Assembly (NCBI GenBank): GCA_040752025.1
Contig: JBFMFR010000077.1
Span: 1-17,852 of the forward strand
From: JBFMFR01 sp040752025
Lineage (GTDB): Bacteria > Chloroflexota > Anaerolineae > Anaerolineales > UBA4823
DNA length: 17,852 bases
Direction: 5' to 3'
The position numbers were made by a program, and so were the translations under genes. The notes below the pieces were generated by a model. It did no database searches. It had not been told where the DNA came from and saw nothing but the letters and a program-made list of their open reading frames with translations. Numbering within the stretch: position 1 is the stretch's first letter; every line of letters starts with the position of its first letter. Of this stretch, positions 6,944 through 14,170 are shown piece by piece.

Positions 6944-7723
6944 TCAAGAGGCGGGTATCGACGAATGGTTCAGACTGGCGACCAGGGCGGGCAACTGGTC
7001 GAGGCGTTCGAGTTCGAAATAGCGGTGTTCCTGGCCGGGGGCGGCGTGCTCGTGCGACCAGGCGATGTGGTAGGGGATGTACACGGCCTGCCCGCCGATA
7101 TCGAGCACGGGCAGGATGTCGGATTTCAGAGAATTGCCGACCATCAGGAAGCGCCCGGGGTCCAGGCTGTACTTGCCCAGCAGGGCGCGGTAGCTCTCGG
7201 GGGTTTTCTCGTGGACGATCTCGACGTAGCGGAAATAACCCGCCAGGCCGGATTTTTCCACTTTGCGGCCCTGCTCCAGCAGGTCGCCCTTGGTGATCAG
7301 CATCAGGGCGTGCTGGCGGGCAAGCTGCGCCAGGGTGTCCTCGACGGCGGCGAAAAGCTGCACTTCGGCGCGGTGCATGTGCCTGCCGAACTCCAGGATC
7401 TGCTGGATTTCGGCGCCGGTGACCTGGCCAGCGCTCAGCTCGACGGCGGTCTCGAGCATGGAGAGGGTGAAGCTCTTGATGCCGTAGCCGTACCAGGAAA
7501 CGTTGTGGATTTCGGTCTCGTCCAGGCGCTGGGCGGCGTAGGCGGGCTCCTGGTAGCGGGCGAGCAACTGCTCGAAGCGGGCTTTGGCCTGCTGGTAGAG
7601 GCTTTCGTTGTGCCAGAGGGTGTCGTCGGCGTCGAAGGCGATCGTAAGGAATTTCCTGTTCCGCCAGCGGAATTTCCTGTTCCGCCAGCGGAATTTCCTG
7701 TTCCGCCAGTCGATCACAGCCAT
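6944..7723 (-). CDS. HAD-family hydrolase with a repeat-encoded N-terminal extension
   Basis: 259 residues. HAD phosphatase motifs appear in order: motif I DADDT at 31-35 (nucleophile Asp31), motif II Thr in LITKGD, the Lys in HEKTPESY, and motif IV in VGNSLKSDILP. A cap insertion lies between motifs I and II. These enzymes usually remove phosphate from small metabolites; the substrate is unknown. The first 25 residues are MAVID plus WRNRKF and two copies of RWRNRKF, coded by a 21-bp tandem repeat. The conserved domain starts only at LTIAFDADDT. No start codon lies between the repeat and the domain, so the extension is translated from ATG 7723 or GTG 7717. The start overlaps the cupin stop by 10 bp, suggesting coupling. 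GAAAGGA lies about 13 bases upstream, a loose fit. Confidence 0.82.
   Translation of the reverse strand: MAVIDWRNRKFRWRNRKFRWRNRKFLTIAFDADDTLWHNESLYQQAKARFEQLLARYQEPAYAAQRLDETEIHNVSWYGYGIKSFTLSMLETAVELSAGQVTGAEIQQILEFGRHMHRAEVQLFAAVEDTLAQLARQHALMLITKGDLLEQGRKVEKSGLAGYFRYVEIVHEKTPESYRALLGKYSLDPGRFLMVGNSLKSDILPVLDIGGQAVYIPYHIAWSHEHAAPGQEHRYFELERLDQLPALVASLNHSSIPAS
7648..7710. repeat. 21-bp tandem repeat, three copies, inside the HAD gene
   Basis: Units lie at 7648-7668, 7669-7689 and 7690-7710; only the last base of the third differs. Each unit contains GGAATTTCC, and unit junctions form TTCCGC-CA-GCGGAA inverted repeats (7659-7672 and 7680-7693). The unit is open in all six frames and a multiple of three. 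It therefore extends the HAD protein by RWRNRKF per copy without a frameshift. Confidence 0.9.
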
Positions 7724-8070
7724 TGATCGCCGACCGTCCTTTCGCTCTGAACGTCGCCGGTGTTCACGGTGGTCCTGGGCTCGATCAAGAGCACCTGGAC
7801 TTCCTCTGCGGCCACGGGGCAGTGCTCGACGCGGCGCGGGATGATGGCGAACTCGCCCGGGCCGATCCACAGGTCGCGGTCGCGCAGCTTGATCAGCAGG
7901 CGGCCCTCGATGACCATGAACAACTCGTCTTCGTTCTCGTGCTGGTGCCAGATGAACTCGCCCTTGAGCCTGGCGAGCTTAACGTAAGCGTCGTTGAACT
8001 CGCCGACGATGCGCGGGCTCCAGTATTCCGGGATCAGGGCGAATTTCTCCGCCAGGTTGATGGTTTGCAT
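7714..8070 (-). CDS. Small single-domain cupin protein
   Basis: 118 residues forming one cupin barrel. Motif 1 is HQHENEDELFMVIEG at about 39-53, with the two His and the Glu that bind a metal. Motif 2 is PGEFAIIPRRVEH at about 70-82 with the final His. Such stand-alone cupins act as dioxygenases, isomerases or ligand-binding proteins; the reaction cannot be named here. The ATG at 8068-8070 has GGAGG seven bases upstream. A longer open frame up to 8343 overlaps the PNPOx gene and is rejected. The stop overlaps the HAD start. Confidence 0.85.
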   Translation of the reverse strand: MQTINLAEKFALIPEYWSPRIVGEFNDAYVKLARLKGEFIWHQHENEDELFMVIEGRLLIKLRDRDLWIGPGEFAIIPRRVEHCPVAAEEVQVLLIEPRTTVNTGDVQSERTVGDQWL

Positions 8071-8101
8071 GTTATCCCTCCGAAATTGGCAGGCGCAGAT
8101 T

Positions 8102-8596
8102 TCAGCCGAGATCCTGCTCCTGCAAGTCTTTCGATTGCTTGCCTGACAGGCTTTCGATCTCGATCTTCCAGACCCGCACGGGCGCCACGCGGCTGGCCTC
8201 AAAGTGCAGCTCACGGGATGAATACTGGCGCACGATGCACTGCAGGGCGGCGACCTTGTCGTCCAGTTCGGTGAGCTCGACGACGCGGCCATAGCCGATG
8301 ACGCTCTGGAAGGAGAACGACCAGTTGCATGGGCTGCTGGCATCGTCGATCAGGCGCACGATGCCTTCGAATTCGAAGCACACCTGCGGGTTGGCCTGCA
8401 TGAAATCGATCTTGCGCCCCTCGCCTGCGCCGTGGAAATAGATGGCCTGGCCGTCGTAGCCGAAGGAAAGCGGCACCACGTAGGGGAGGTTGTCCTTTGC
8501 CAGGCCCAGGCGCACGACCTGGCTGGCGCGGATGACGTTCTCGATCAGGCGCTGGTCTTTGATTTCTTTGTCTTTGCGTCTCAAATGAACCTCCAT
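8102..8596 (-). CDS. Pyridoxamine 5'-phosphate oxidase-like flavoprotein (NimA-like)
   Basis: 164 residues. LRRKDKEIKDQ at the start, VVRLGLAKDNLPYVVPLSFGYDGQ and IYFHGAGEGRKIDFMQANPQVCFEFEG are the hallmarks of the split-barrel FMN-binding family that includes NimA-type nitroimidazole reductases. A flavin-linked reductase role is likely, acting in the cytoplasm on an unknown substrate. The start is uncertain: ATG at 8596 begins 10 bp after the Nudix stop, while ATG at 8617 (MHSEHIRMEV) would overlap it by 11 bp. Neither has a clear ribosome binding site. I prefer 8596 because conserved sequence begins at RRKDKEI. The gene ends 31 bp before the cupin start. Confidence 0.83.
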   Translation of the reverse strand: MEVHLRRKDKEIKDQRLIENVIRASQVVRLGLAKDNLPYVVPLSFGYDGQAIYFHGAGEGRKIDFMQANPQVCFEFEGIVRLIDDASSPCNWSFSFQSVIGYGRVVELTELDDKVAALQCIVRQYSSRELHFEASRVAPVRVWKIEIESLSGKQSKDLQEQDLG

Positions 8597-8606
8597 GCGA
8601 ATATGT

Positions 8607-9059
8607 TCACTGTGCATCTCCGGACTGGCGCCAAAGCGCCAGCATTTCGCGGGCGGAGGGCCCGGATTGGCGGCGAAAGATGGGCTGTGCGGCAGGGGCG
8701 AGGGCATCATGGATGCGCTCCACCTGCTTGGGAAGCGTGTTAGGCGGGAGGTGCTCGAGGTCGAAGTAGCAGCAGGCGTCGGCCTCGTCGGTGAGGGTAA
8801 TCTCACCGCCCACGACCTGGCAGGCGAAGGCGAAGACCAGCTCGTCTTTGTCGACTTTGCCGTAGACGCCCACCAGGCGCTGGATGGCCACGTGCAGACC
8901 GGTCTCTTCCAGGGCTTCACGGACTGCGGCTTCGGTGGGCAGCTCGCCGCTCTCGACCCCTCCGCCGGGCAGGTTCCAGGCATCCATGTCGCGGCGGTGG
9001 CAGAGCAGGACGCGGCCGGATTCGTTGAAGATGATGGCAAAAGCGCCGATAGAGAACAT
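8607..9059 (-). CDS. Nudix hydrolase
   Basis: 150 residues with a perfect Nudix box at 33-55: Gx5Ex7REUxEExGU, ending in REALEETGL. The Glu residues bind magnesium and the enzyme cleaves a nucleoside diphosphate linked to another group. NLPGGGVESGE is the canonical entry to the box. The RDMDAWNLPGG part resembles general house-cleaning Nudix enzymes, and the exact substrate is unknown. The ATG at 9057-9059 has GAGG eight bases upstream and starts four bases after the stop of the membrane protein gene. It is the third gene of the array. Confidence 0.9.
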   Translation of the reverse strand: MFSIGAFAIIFNESGRVLLCHRRDMDAWNLPGGGVESGELPTEAAVREALEETGLHVAIQRLVGVYGKVDKDELVFAFACQVVGGEITLTDEADACCYFDLEHLPPNTLPKQVERIHDALAPAAQPIFRRQSGPSAREMLALWRQSGDAQ

Positions 9060-9063
9060 AATT

Positions 9064-9852
9064 TCAGCCTCGACCCTCCAGTTGGATGATCTGGGCTGGC
9101 ATGCGAGCGGCCAGCTTCCAGGCGGTCCAGCTACTTGCCAGTGTAGCGATCACGGTGACTTTAAATGTGCGCCAGAGAAACAGATCCCAACTGCCTCTCC
9201 CATGCATCAAAATCCACCCGGCCAGGCAAAGACCTAACCCAGTGACTGCGCCTATCACTGCCCCTTTCAACACGGCCATTTTCGTGGAAAGGTGACCGCG
9301 GAGCGCATCTCGATGCAACCAGTAAGCCAGGAACCCGCCTCCCAGCATGGCGGGAAGCGCAGAAAACAGGCATGCAAATAAGAGCTTCATGACAGTGTAT
9401 TCGATCTGATAGAGGTACTGTACCTGGTCCACCAATGTGAAGAGCGTGCTTCCGATACACGCAGCAACCAGGGCCAACAAGCCACCGCGCCTGAGTGAAG
9501 CATGCATCGGCGGGTTCGTTTGGCGCATTATGTGGAAAGCAGTGAATAAAAACCCGGTAAACACAATTGCCGGATATACTGCGATTTCAGAGAGCGCGAA
9601 TAACAACTCGTCCGGGTCCGGCGATATGATTGGCGGGTTTTCGAAGCAGACCAGAGCGCTCCATGACAGGGAAGAGATGAGTAGCTGTAACAACGTTTTC
9701 ACCACATCTTCGTAAGTGATACGCTGTTTCCGTTGGGCTTCCTTCGTGAAGGAGTGCAGGGTTTTCGCCATCCAAAACCAGATTGCCAGAAAGACCAAGC
9801 CCGAGAAAGCGAGAGGTAACAGAGATGGGTCGACCAGCTTAGGGAACTGCAT
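9064..9852 (-). CDS. Multi-pass membrane protein of unknown function
   Basis: 262 residues with about seven hydrophobic segments: near 12-30, 48-66, 86-108, 122-140, 150-174, 193-213 and 224-244. I do not recognise a family or catalytic motif. A conspicuous feature is a loop rich in acids and prolines (ENPPIISPDPDE) after the second segment. The ATG at 9850-9852 has AAGG six bases upstream; a TTG six bases earlier is an alternative. It overlaps the 3' end of the AfsR-like regulator by 14 bp, so the two are probably translated together. It could be a sensor or target of that regulator, but this is guesswork. Base composition is clearly less GC-rich than its neighbours and long antisense frames are missing here, hinting at a different origin. 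Confidence 0.75.
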   Translation of the reverse strand: MQFPKLVDPSLLPLAFSGLVFLAIWFWMAKTLHSFTKEAQRKQRITYEDVVKTLLQLLISSLSWSALVCFENPPIISPDPDELLFALSEIAVYPAIVFTGFLFTAFHIMRQTNPPMHASLRRGGLLALVAACIGSTLFTLVDQVQYLYQIEYTVMKLLFACLFSALPAMLGGGFLAYWLHRDALRGHLSTKMAVLKGAVIGAVTGLGLCLAGWILMHGRGSWDLFLWRTFKVTVIATLASSWTAWKLAARMPAQIIQLEGRG

Positions 9853-12800
9853 CTTCAACCTTACTCTCCCCGAATTCTTGTAACAATCCGGCGACGGTTT
9901 CCCACAGCTCTAGCTGCTGGCCGCCGGCCTGGGCGCTGGCGCGCTGCTCTTGGGAAAGCGAGGCGGCGGCGGCCTGAATGCGCTGGCCGAAAACGTGTGT
10001 AAACCAGCGCGAATTGCTGACGAAGGGTTGTTTTTCGGCCAGGGTGTACAGGGTTACGCTGCGTTCGATCTCGCCGCGTTCCGCCAGGAGCAGGGCCAGG
10101 GTAGCAATGCCGTACAGGGCCCAGAAGAAGTTCTTGTGGCGCAGCAGCCGGCTGAGACCTTCCAGGACCTGTTCGTAGGCCGGGCGTACTTCCCCGCGGG
10201 CGAAGGCCAGCCGCCCGCAAGCGATGAGCAGGCAACCAATGCCGTCCGGGCGGTGTGTGCGGTGCTGGATGGCCAGGCTGGTTTGGAACAGGGTATCGGC
10301 CTGCTGCAAGTCGCCGGTTGCCAGGTAGGCCAGGCCCAGCATCCAGGTAGAGAAGCCATGCTCGAAATCCTCATCGATGCCGGATAAGATCTCCAAGGCA
10401 GCGCGCCCTTCATGAATGGACTGGCGGTAGTCGCCCAGCATCTGGTAGGCCTCGCACAGGTGGGCGTGGGCCATGCCCAGGGAATAGCGGTGCCCCAGCA
10501 CTTTGTAATAAGCCAGCTTGCGCTGGCGCACATCCAGCGCCTCGGAGAAGCGCCCGCTGGCGATGTAAACGTGATCCATGTTCTCCAGGATGCGCGCAAA
10601 GCTGGCCTGGTCGCCCAGCTCGGCCAGGATCTGGTTGCTGGCTATAAACAACCGCTCGGCCTGCCGCAAATCGCCCAGGCCAAAGGTAAGCTGCATGGCC
10701 TGCTCCAGGTAGGCGATGGCCATGCCTAACTGGTCGCCCAGTTGCAGCTTGAGCTGTTTGGCCTCTTCCCAGAACTGGTTGCCGCTTTCAAAAGAGCGCT
10801 GCCACTTGGCAATCCAGCCCAGCGTGGACAGGACCTGTGAGGCATTCCAGCGGTCGCCGAACTGGCGGTAGATGGCCAGGCTTTGCTCCACCAACTGCGC
10901 CCCGTGCACATCGCCGTGGGTGTAAACCTGAAGGACGCCGTTGGCGTACAGGTACAGGGCGCGCTCTTTCCAGTCCTGCTGCAAATCCAGATGCAGGCTG
11001 TCCAGGAGGTGGAGAGCCTGCTGGTAGAGAGCCTCGGCTTCCTGGCTTTCACCAACGTAACTGGCGAAATAGCCCTGCGAGATCAGCAGGTAAACCAGCA
11101 TGCGCTGGCCCTGCGGGCTGGCGGCGGGTGACCCTGGATCGGCAGAATGGGCGGCGATCTCGAGCGCGGCGGAGCGGAAGAGCGCCCGGCCCTCGTCCAG
11201 GCGGCGCTGCCGCCAGCAGTACACGCCCAGCCCCTCGGCCATCTGCTCCAGCAGTTGGATGTGCTGGTGAGCGGCGGCCCAATGCCAGGCTTGCAGCACG
11301 TTTTCCAGGTCAATTTGCAGCTCGGCCAGCGCCTGGCGCTGCTGCGCGCCTTTCAAGGCCTCGCCCCAGGCCTGCATGGCCTGGCAGTAACAGGCGGCGT
11401 GGCGGGCGGCCAGCCCGGCGTACAACTCGGGCTGCACATCCAGCTTTTCGGCGGCATACTGGCGCAGCAGCTCGTGGATTTCGAAGCGCCCCTCGTCAGT
11501 GCGGCGCAGCAGGGATTTGTTCACCAGGGAGGCCAGCTCGTGCAGCGAAATCCCGGCAACTTGCTGGACGGCCTGGCGAGTGAAGCCGTTCCTGAAAATG
11601 GCCAGTTGGGGGAAAATCTGCCGCTCGCGGGGACTGAGCAGGCTCCAGGAATGGTCGAAGACGGCGCGGATGCTGTGCTGGCGCTCGGGGATATCTTGCA
11701 GGCTGGTCTCGAGGATGTCCAGGTTGCACTCGATCTCGGCGGCGATTTCGTCACAGGAGAGCACGCTGACCCAGGGGGCAGCCAATTCCAGGCCCAGGGG
11801 CATGCCCTCGACGAGCTGCGCCAGGCGGGCGACCGCCGGGTAGGTCTCGGCGGTGATGGTGAAATCGGCCCGGGCGCGCCGGGCGCTTTGCAGGAACAAC
11901 TGCAAGGCACTGTAATCGGCGAGCAGGCCGTCGATCTGGGCGGCCGGGCTGCCAGCCAGGGCCAGCTCGGCCAGCGACCAGGAGTCGCTGGGGAAGCGCA
12001 TGCCGCCGACCTCTAGCGCCCATTCGCCGGAAAGGTTCAGGCGCTGGCGGGAGGTGACCATGAGCTTGAGTCCGGCGGCGCGGGCGGCGATTTCGGGCAG
12101 GAGGCCAGCGCCGGCGATCAGGTGCTCGAAATTGTCCAGCACGAGCAAGAGATGTTTACCGGAGAGGTGATCGTACAATTGTCCTTTCAACTGGGCGTAG
12201 TTGGACGGAACAGGAAGTGCTGTTGACGGAGCAGAGAGTTCCGTCTGGCGATAAGCGATGCCCAGAGCATCGGCAATCGCCGGGATGATGGACTGCGGCG
12301 AGGTGAGTGCTGCCAGAGAGACGAAGACCACGCCGTGGGCGAACACCGGGCTGTTTTCGGCGGCGGCCTGGATGGCCAGGCGTGTCTTGCCGATGCCGCC
12401 CGGCCCGAGCAGGGTAACCAGGCGGCAGGCGGGATCGGACAGGCGGCGCGCCAGTTCGTCTAGCTCGAGGCGCCGGCCGACGAAAGGCGTGGGCTGGGCG
12501 GGCAAATTATTCAAAACGGCCGCGCTCGGAAAAACCCGGTCCAGGTCGAGGGCCGCTGCCGGCTGGTTGGCTGGCTCTCCGGCGGAGGCAGGCCGCAGCG
12601 TATCCAGTTGGATGCGCTGGTGAAGCTGCCGGGTCTGGGCGTCTGGCTGCAAGCCCAACTCATGTTCCAGGATACGGGCGCATTCCTGGTACTGGCGCAG
12701 GGCGGCACCGCGCTCGCCGTTGAGGGTATAGAGCAGCATCAGTTGGCGGTGGGCGCTCTCGTCCAGGGGGTCCAGGCTGAGCCAGCGGCGGGCGTAGGGG

Positions 12801-13393
12801 ATGGCGGCGATTGCCTGGCCGGCGGCCTGGAGAAGCTGGATCAGTTTTTGCAGGACGCTGGAAAACTCGCGGCGCAAAGCCTCGGCCTGGAAAAACTGCC
12901 ATTCGTCGAATGCGGGGCTGTCGCGCAGGCCGAAACCCTCCAGAAAATCTCCCCGGTAGCATTCGACGGCGGCTTGCAGGGTCTGGATGCAGGCCGGGCA
13001 GGTTTCGCCGGATGGGTGCAGGTGGGCGGCCTGGGAGGCGAGCTGCTGGCGGAAGTGCCGTACGTCGCTCCAGGTTTGCGCCGGGGCGGCCAGGCCGATG
13101 GTCTCACGGTCTGCCTGGATGTAGTTGTCGCCCAAGGCGCGATGGATTTCCCACAACGACTGGCGCAGATAGGCGTAAGCCCTGGCTGGCTCAGTCTCGG
13201 GCCAGAACAGGGCCGCCAGGCGCTCGCGGCGGTGGCTTTCACCTGTGCAAACCAGGTAAGCCAGCAAGGCCCGGGCCTTGCGGCGGGGGATCTCGACCGG
13301 CATGCCCTCCAGTGTTACCAGGGGAGGGCCCAAGAAGAACAGTTTACGCTCAGGCGTGGCGGCTGGGGATTGCGACGCAGGGCTGGGGTTCAT
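9839..13393 (-). CDS. AfsR/SARP-like regulator (winged helix-BTAD-NB-ARC-TPR)
   Basis: 1184 residues. An OmpR/SARP-type DNA-binding region lies at about 17-100 (RRKARALLAYLV, RERLAALFWPE, YLRQSLWEIHRALG). A bacterial transcriptional activator (BTAD) helical domain follows at about 105-265. The STAND/NB-ARC ATPase runs from FVGRRLELDEL, with P-loop GPGGIGKT near 329-336, Walker B LLLVLDNFEHL near 411-421 and sensor-like VTSRQRL near 444. TPR repeats fill about 650-1150. Such proteins are ATP-switched activators: ligand or partner binding to the TPR part opens the NB-ARC switch. ATG 13393 follows a TATAAT by only eight bases and has no ribosome binding site. The gene heads a nine-gene array and may control it, but its targets are unknown. 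Confidence 0.92.
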   Translation of the reverse strand: MNPSPASQSPAATPERKLFFLGPPLVTLEGMPVEIPRRKARALLAYLVCTGESHRRERLAALFWPETEPARAYAYLRQSLWEIHRALGDNYIQADRETIGLAAPAQTWSDVRHFRQQLASQAAHLHPSGETCPACIQTLQAAVECYRGDFLEGFGLRDSPAFDEWQFFQAEALRREFSSVLQKLIQLLQAAGQAIAAIPYARRWLSLDPLDESAHRQLMLLYTLNGERGAALRQYQECARILEHELGLQPDAQTRQLHQRIQLDTLRPASAGEPANQPAAALDLDRVFPSAAVLNNLPAQPTPFVGRRLELDELARRLSDPACRLVTLLGPGGIGKTRLAIQAAAENSPVFAHGVVFVSLAALTSPQSIIPAIADALGIAYRQTELSAPSTALPVPSNYAQLKGQLYDHLSGKHLLLVLDNFEHLIAGAGLLPEIAARAAGLKLMVTSRQRLNLSGEWALEVGGMRFPSDSWSLAELALAGSPAAQIDGLLADYSALQLFLQSARRARADFTITAETYPAVARLAQLVEGMPLGLELAAPWVSVLSCDEIAAEIECNLDILETSLQDIPERQHSIRAVFDHSWSLLSPRERQIFPQLAIFRNGFTRQAVQQVAGISLHELASLVNKSLLRRTDEGRFEIHELLRQYAAEKLDVQPELYAGLAARHAACYCQAMQAWGEALKGAQQRQALAELQIDLENVLQAWHWAAAHQHIQLLEQMAEGLGVYCWRQRRLDEGRALFRSAALEIAAHSADPGSPAASPQGQRMLVYLLISQGYFASYVGESQEAEALYQQALHLLDSLHLDLQQDWKERALYLYANGVLQVYTHGDVHGAQLVEQSLAIYRQFGDRWNASQVLSTLGWIAKWQRSFESGNQFWEEAKQLKLQLGDQLGMAIAYLEQAMQLTFGLGDLRQAERLFIASNQILAELGDQASFARILENMDHVYIASGRFSEALDVRQRKLAYYKVLGHRYSLGMAHAHLCEAYQMLGDYRQSIHEGRAALEILSGIDEDFEHGFSTWMLGLAYLATGDLQQADTLFQTSLAIQHRTHRPDGIGCLLIACGRLAFARGEVRPAYEQVLEGLSRLLRHKNFFWALYGIATLALLLAERGEIERSVTLYTLAEKQPFVSNSRWFTHVFGQRIQAAAASLSQEQRASAQAGGQQLELWETVAGLLQEFGESKVEDAVP

Positions 13394-13401
13394 AGGATTG
13401 A

Positions 13402-13407
13402 ATTATA
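13402..13407 (-). promoter_or_regulatory. -10 box for the AfsR-like gene, probably leaderless transcript
   Basis: On the minus strand TATAAT lies with eight bases between it and the ATG at 13393, so transcription would begin at or within a base or two of the start codon. No good -35 box is seen at 16-18 bp. The absence of a ribosome binding site fits a leaderless message. Confidence 0.6.
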
Positions 13408-13497
13408 GCGCGTAAATGGGCGAGAAGGGATGCCTGGCAAACAAGACGCTTTGTGACAGGCGCGGCGATTCATCCAAAATGCTGCTTTTCATGTCCC

Positions 13498-13518
13498 TGA
13501 GACGCGTTTTGAGACGCG
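13498..13518. repeat. Short direct repeat in the divergent promoter region
   Basis: TGAGACGCG occurs at 13498-13506 and 13510-13518, a 12-bp period, between the divergent AfsR-like and ParB-like genes. It could be a regulator site; nothing else supports this. Confidence 0.4.
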
Positions 13519-13600
13519 CGGCGAGATGCTTGCGAGACTCACGACCGGCATAATGTAGAAAAGGTCATTCGATCACTGGCGTTTTGTGAGGAGTATTGCT

Positions 13601-14071
13601 ATGTACGGCGCGAATACGATGGCAGAATTTGTTTTGAGGGACTCGCTGGCCCAACCGACGATAGCGCTTTTCCAGCAAGCTTTGTGGCGCGGCAGGGTGG
13701 CGCGCCTGCGAGAAGTGTTCAGGATCCAGCAGCGCGCTTTGAAGGACACAGAGGTTGAAGAGCATGTAGAGAATGGGCGTAACAGCCACGAGGCTGGCGT
13801 GCGGCCAGTGCCGATCAAAAAGATCCGCGCCAACGAAGCCCGCCAGCACGATTTCGACCGGGATTTCAACCCGACCAACACGATTTACCAGAGGCGCTGG
13901 TGCAGCGTGGCCCGGGCCTACTTGCGCGGCGTGGCGCTGCCGGCGGTCAACCTGCTCCAGGTGGGTGATACCTACATTGTGCGCGACGGTCACCATCGCA
14001 TCTCAGTGGCCAAAGCCCTGGGCGCCGAGCACATCGATGCCAGGGTGATCGCCGGGGAAATGGCGGCGTAA
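13601..14071 (+). CDS. ParB-like nuclease-fold protein (Chloroflexota type)
   Basis: 156 residues. From residue 68 on (VRPVPIKKI, HDFDRDFNPT, LPAVNLLQVGDTYIVRDGHHRISVAKALGAEHI) it resembles the ParB N-terminal/Srx fold. DGHHRISVA at 129-137 stands where ParB has its GxRR phosphate-binding box. The first 65 residues are helical and charged, with no known domain. No DNA-binding HTH follows, so it is not a full partition protein. I recall this short form as common in Chloroflexota, without an established function. The ATG at 13601 has GAGGAG seven bases upstream, preferred over an in-frame GTG at 13586. It is divergent from the AfsR-like gene and 99 bp upstream of the SbcC-like gene. Confidence 0.8.
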   Translation: MYGANTMAEFVLRDSLAQPTIALFQQALWRGRVARLREVFRIQQRALKDTEVEEHVENGRNSHEAGVRPVPIKKIRANEARQHDFDRDFNPTNTIYQRRWCSVARAYLRGVALPAVNLLQVGDTYIVRDGHHRISVAKALGAEHIDARVIAGEMAA

Positions 14072-14092
14072 CCGGAAAGTCGTTCCCAGATC

Positions 14093-14119
14093 GGGCCTTC
14101 TGGCCCTTGCGCTTCGCAA
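14093..14119. other. Two adjacent short hairpins between ParB-like and SbcC-like genes
   Basis: GGGCC-TTCT-GGCCC (14093-14106) is followed directly by TTGCG-CTT-CGCAA (14107-14119). Neither has a T run, so they are weak as terminators. The second overlaps the putative -35 box of the next gene and may be regulatory. Confidence 0.35.
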
Positions 14120-14135
14120 ACGCCTGTTCTACAAT
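14107..14135 (+). promoter_or_regulatory. Possible promoter for the SbcC-like gene
   Basis: TTGCGC (14107-14112, three of six matches to the -35 consensus) is spaced 17 bp from TACAAT (14130-14135, five of six). The start would be near 14142, giving a leader of about 29 bases before ATG 14171. Confidence 0.45.
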
Positions 14136-14170
14136 AGGGACTATTGGCGAGCAGCGGCTCGTGCGAAGCT

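Noticed and set aside
7648..7710. CRISPR-like repeat array
   Set aside because: The units are directly adjacent with no spacers and lie within a coding frame.
11147..12016. 289-aa open frame on the plus strand opposite the AfsR-like gene
   Set aside because: Antisense shadow of the NB-ARC/TPR region without motifs or start signals.
13565..13996. 143-aa minus-strand frame opposite the ParB-like gene
   Set aside because: No recognisable content; the plus-strand frame has a good ribosome binding site and family motifs.
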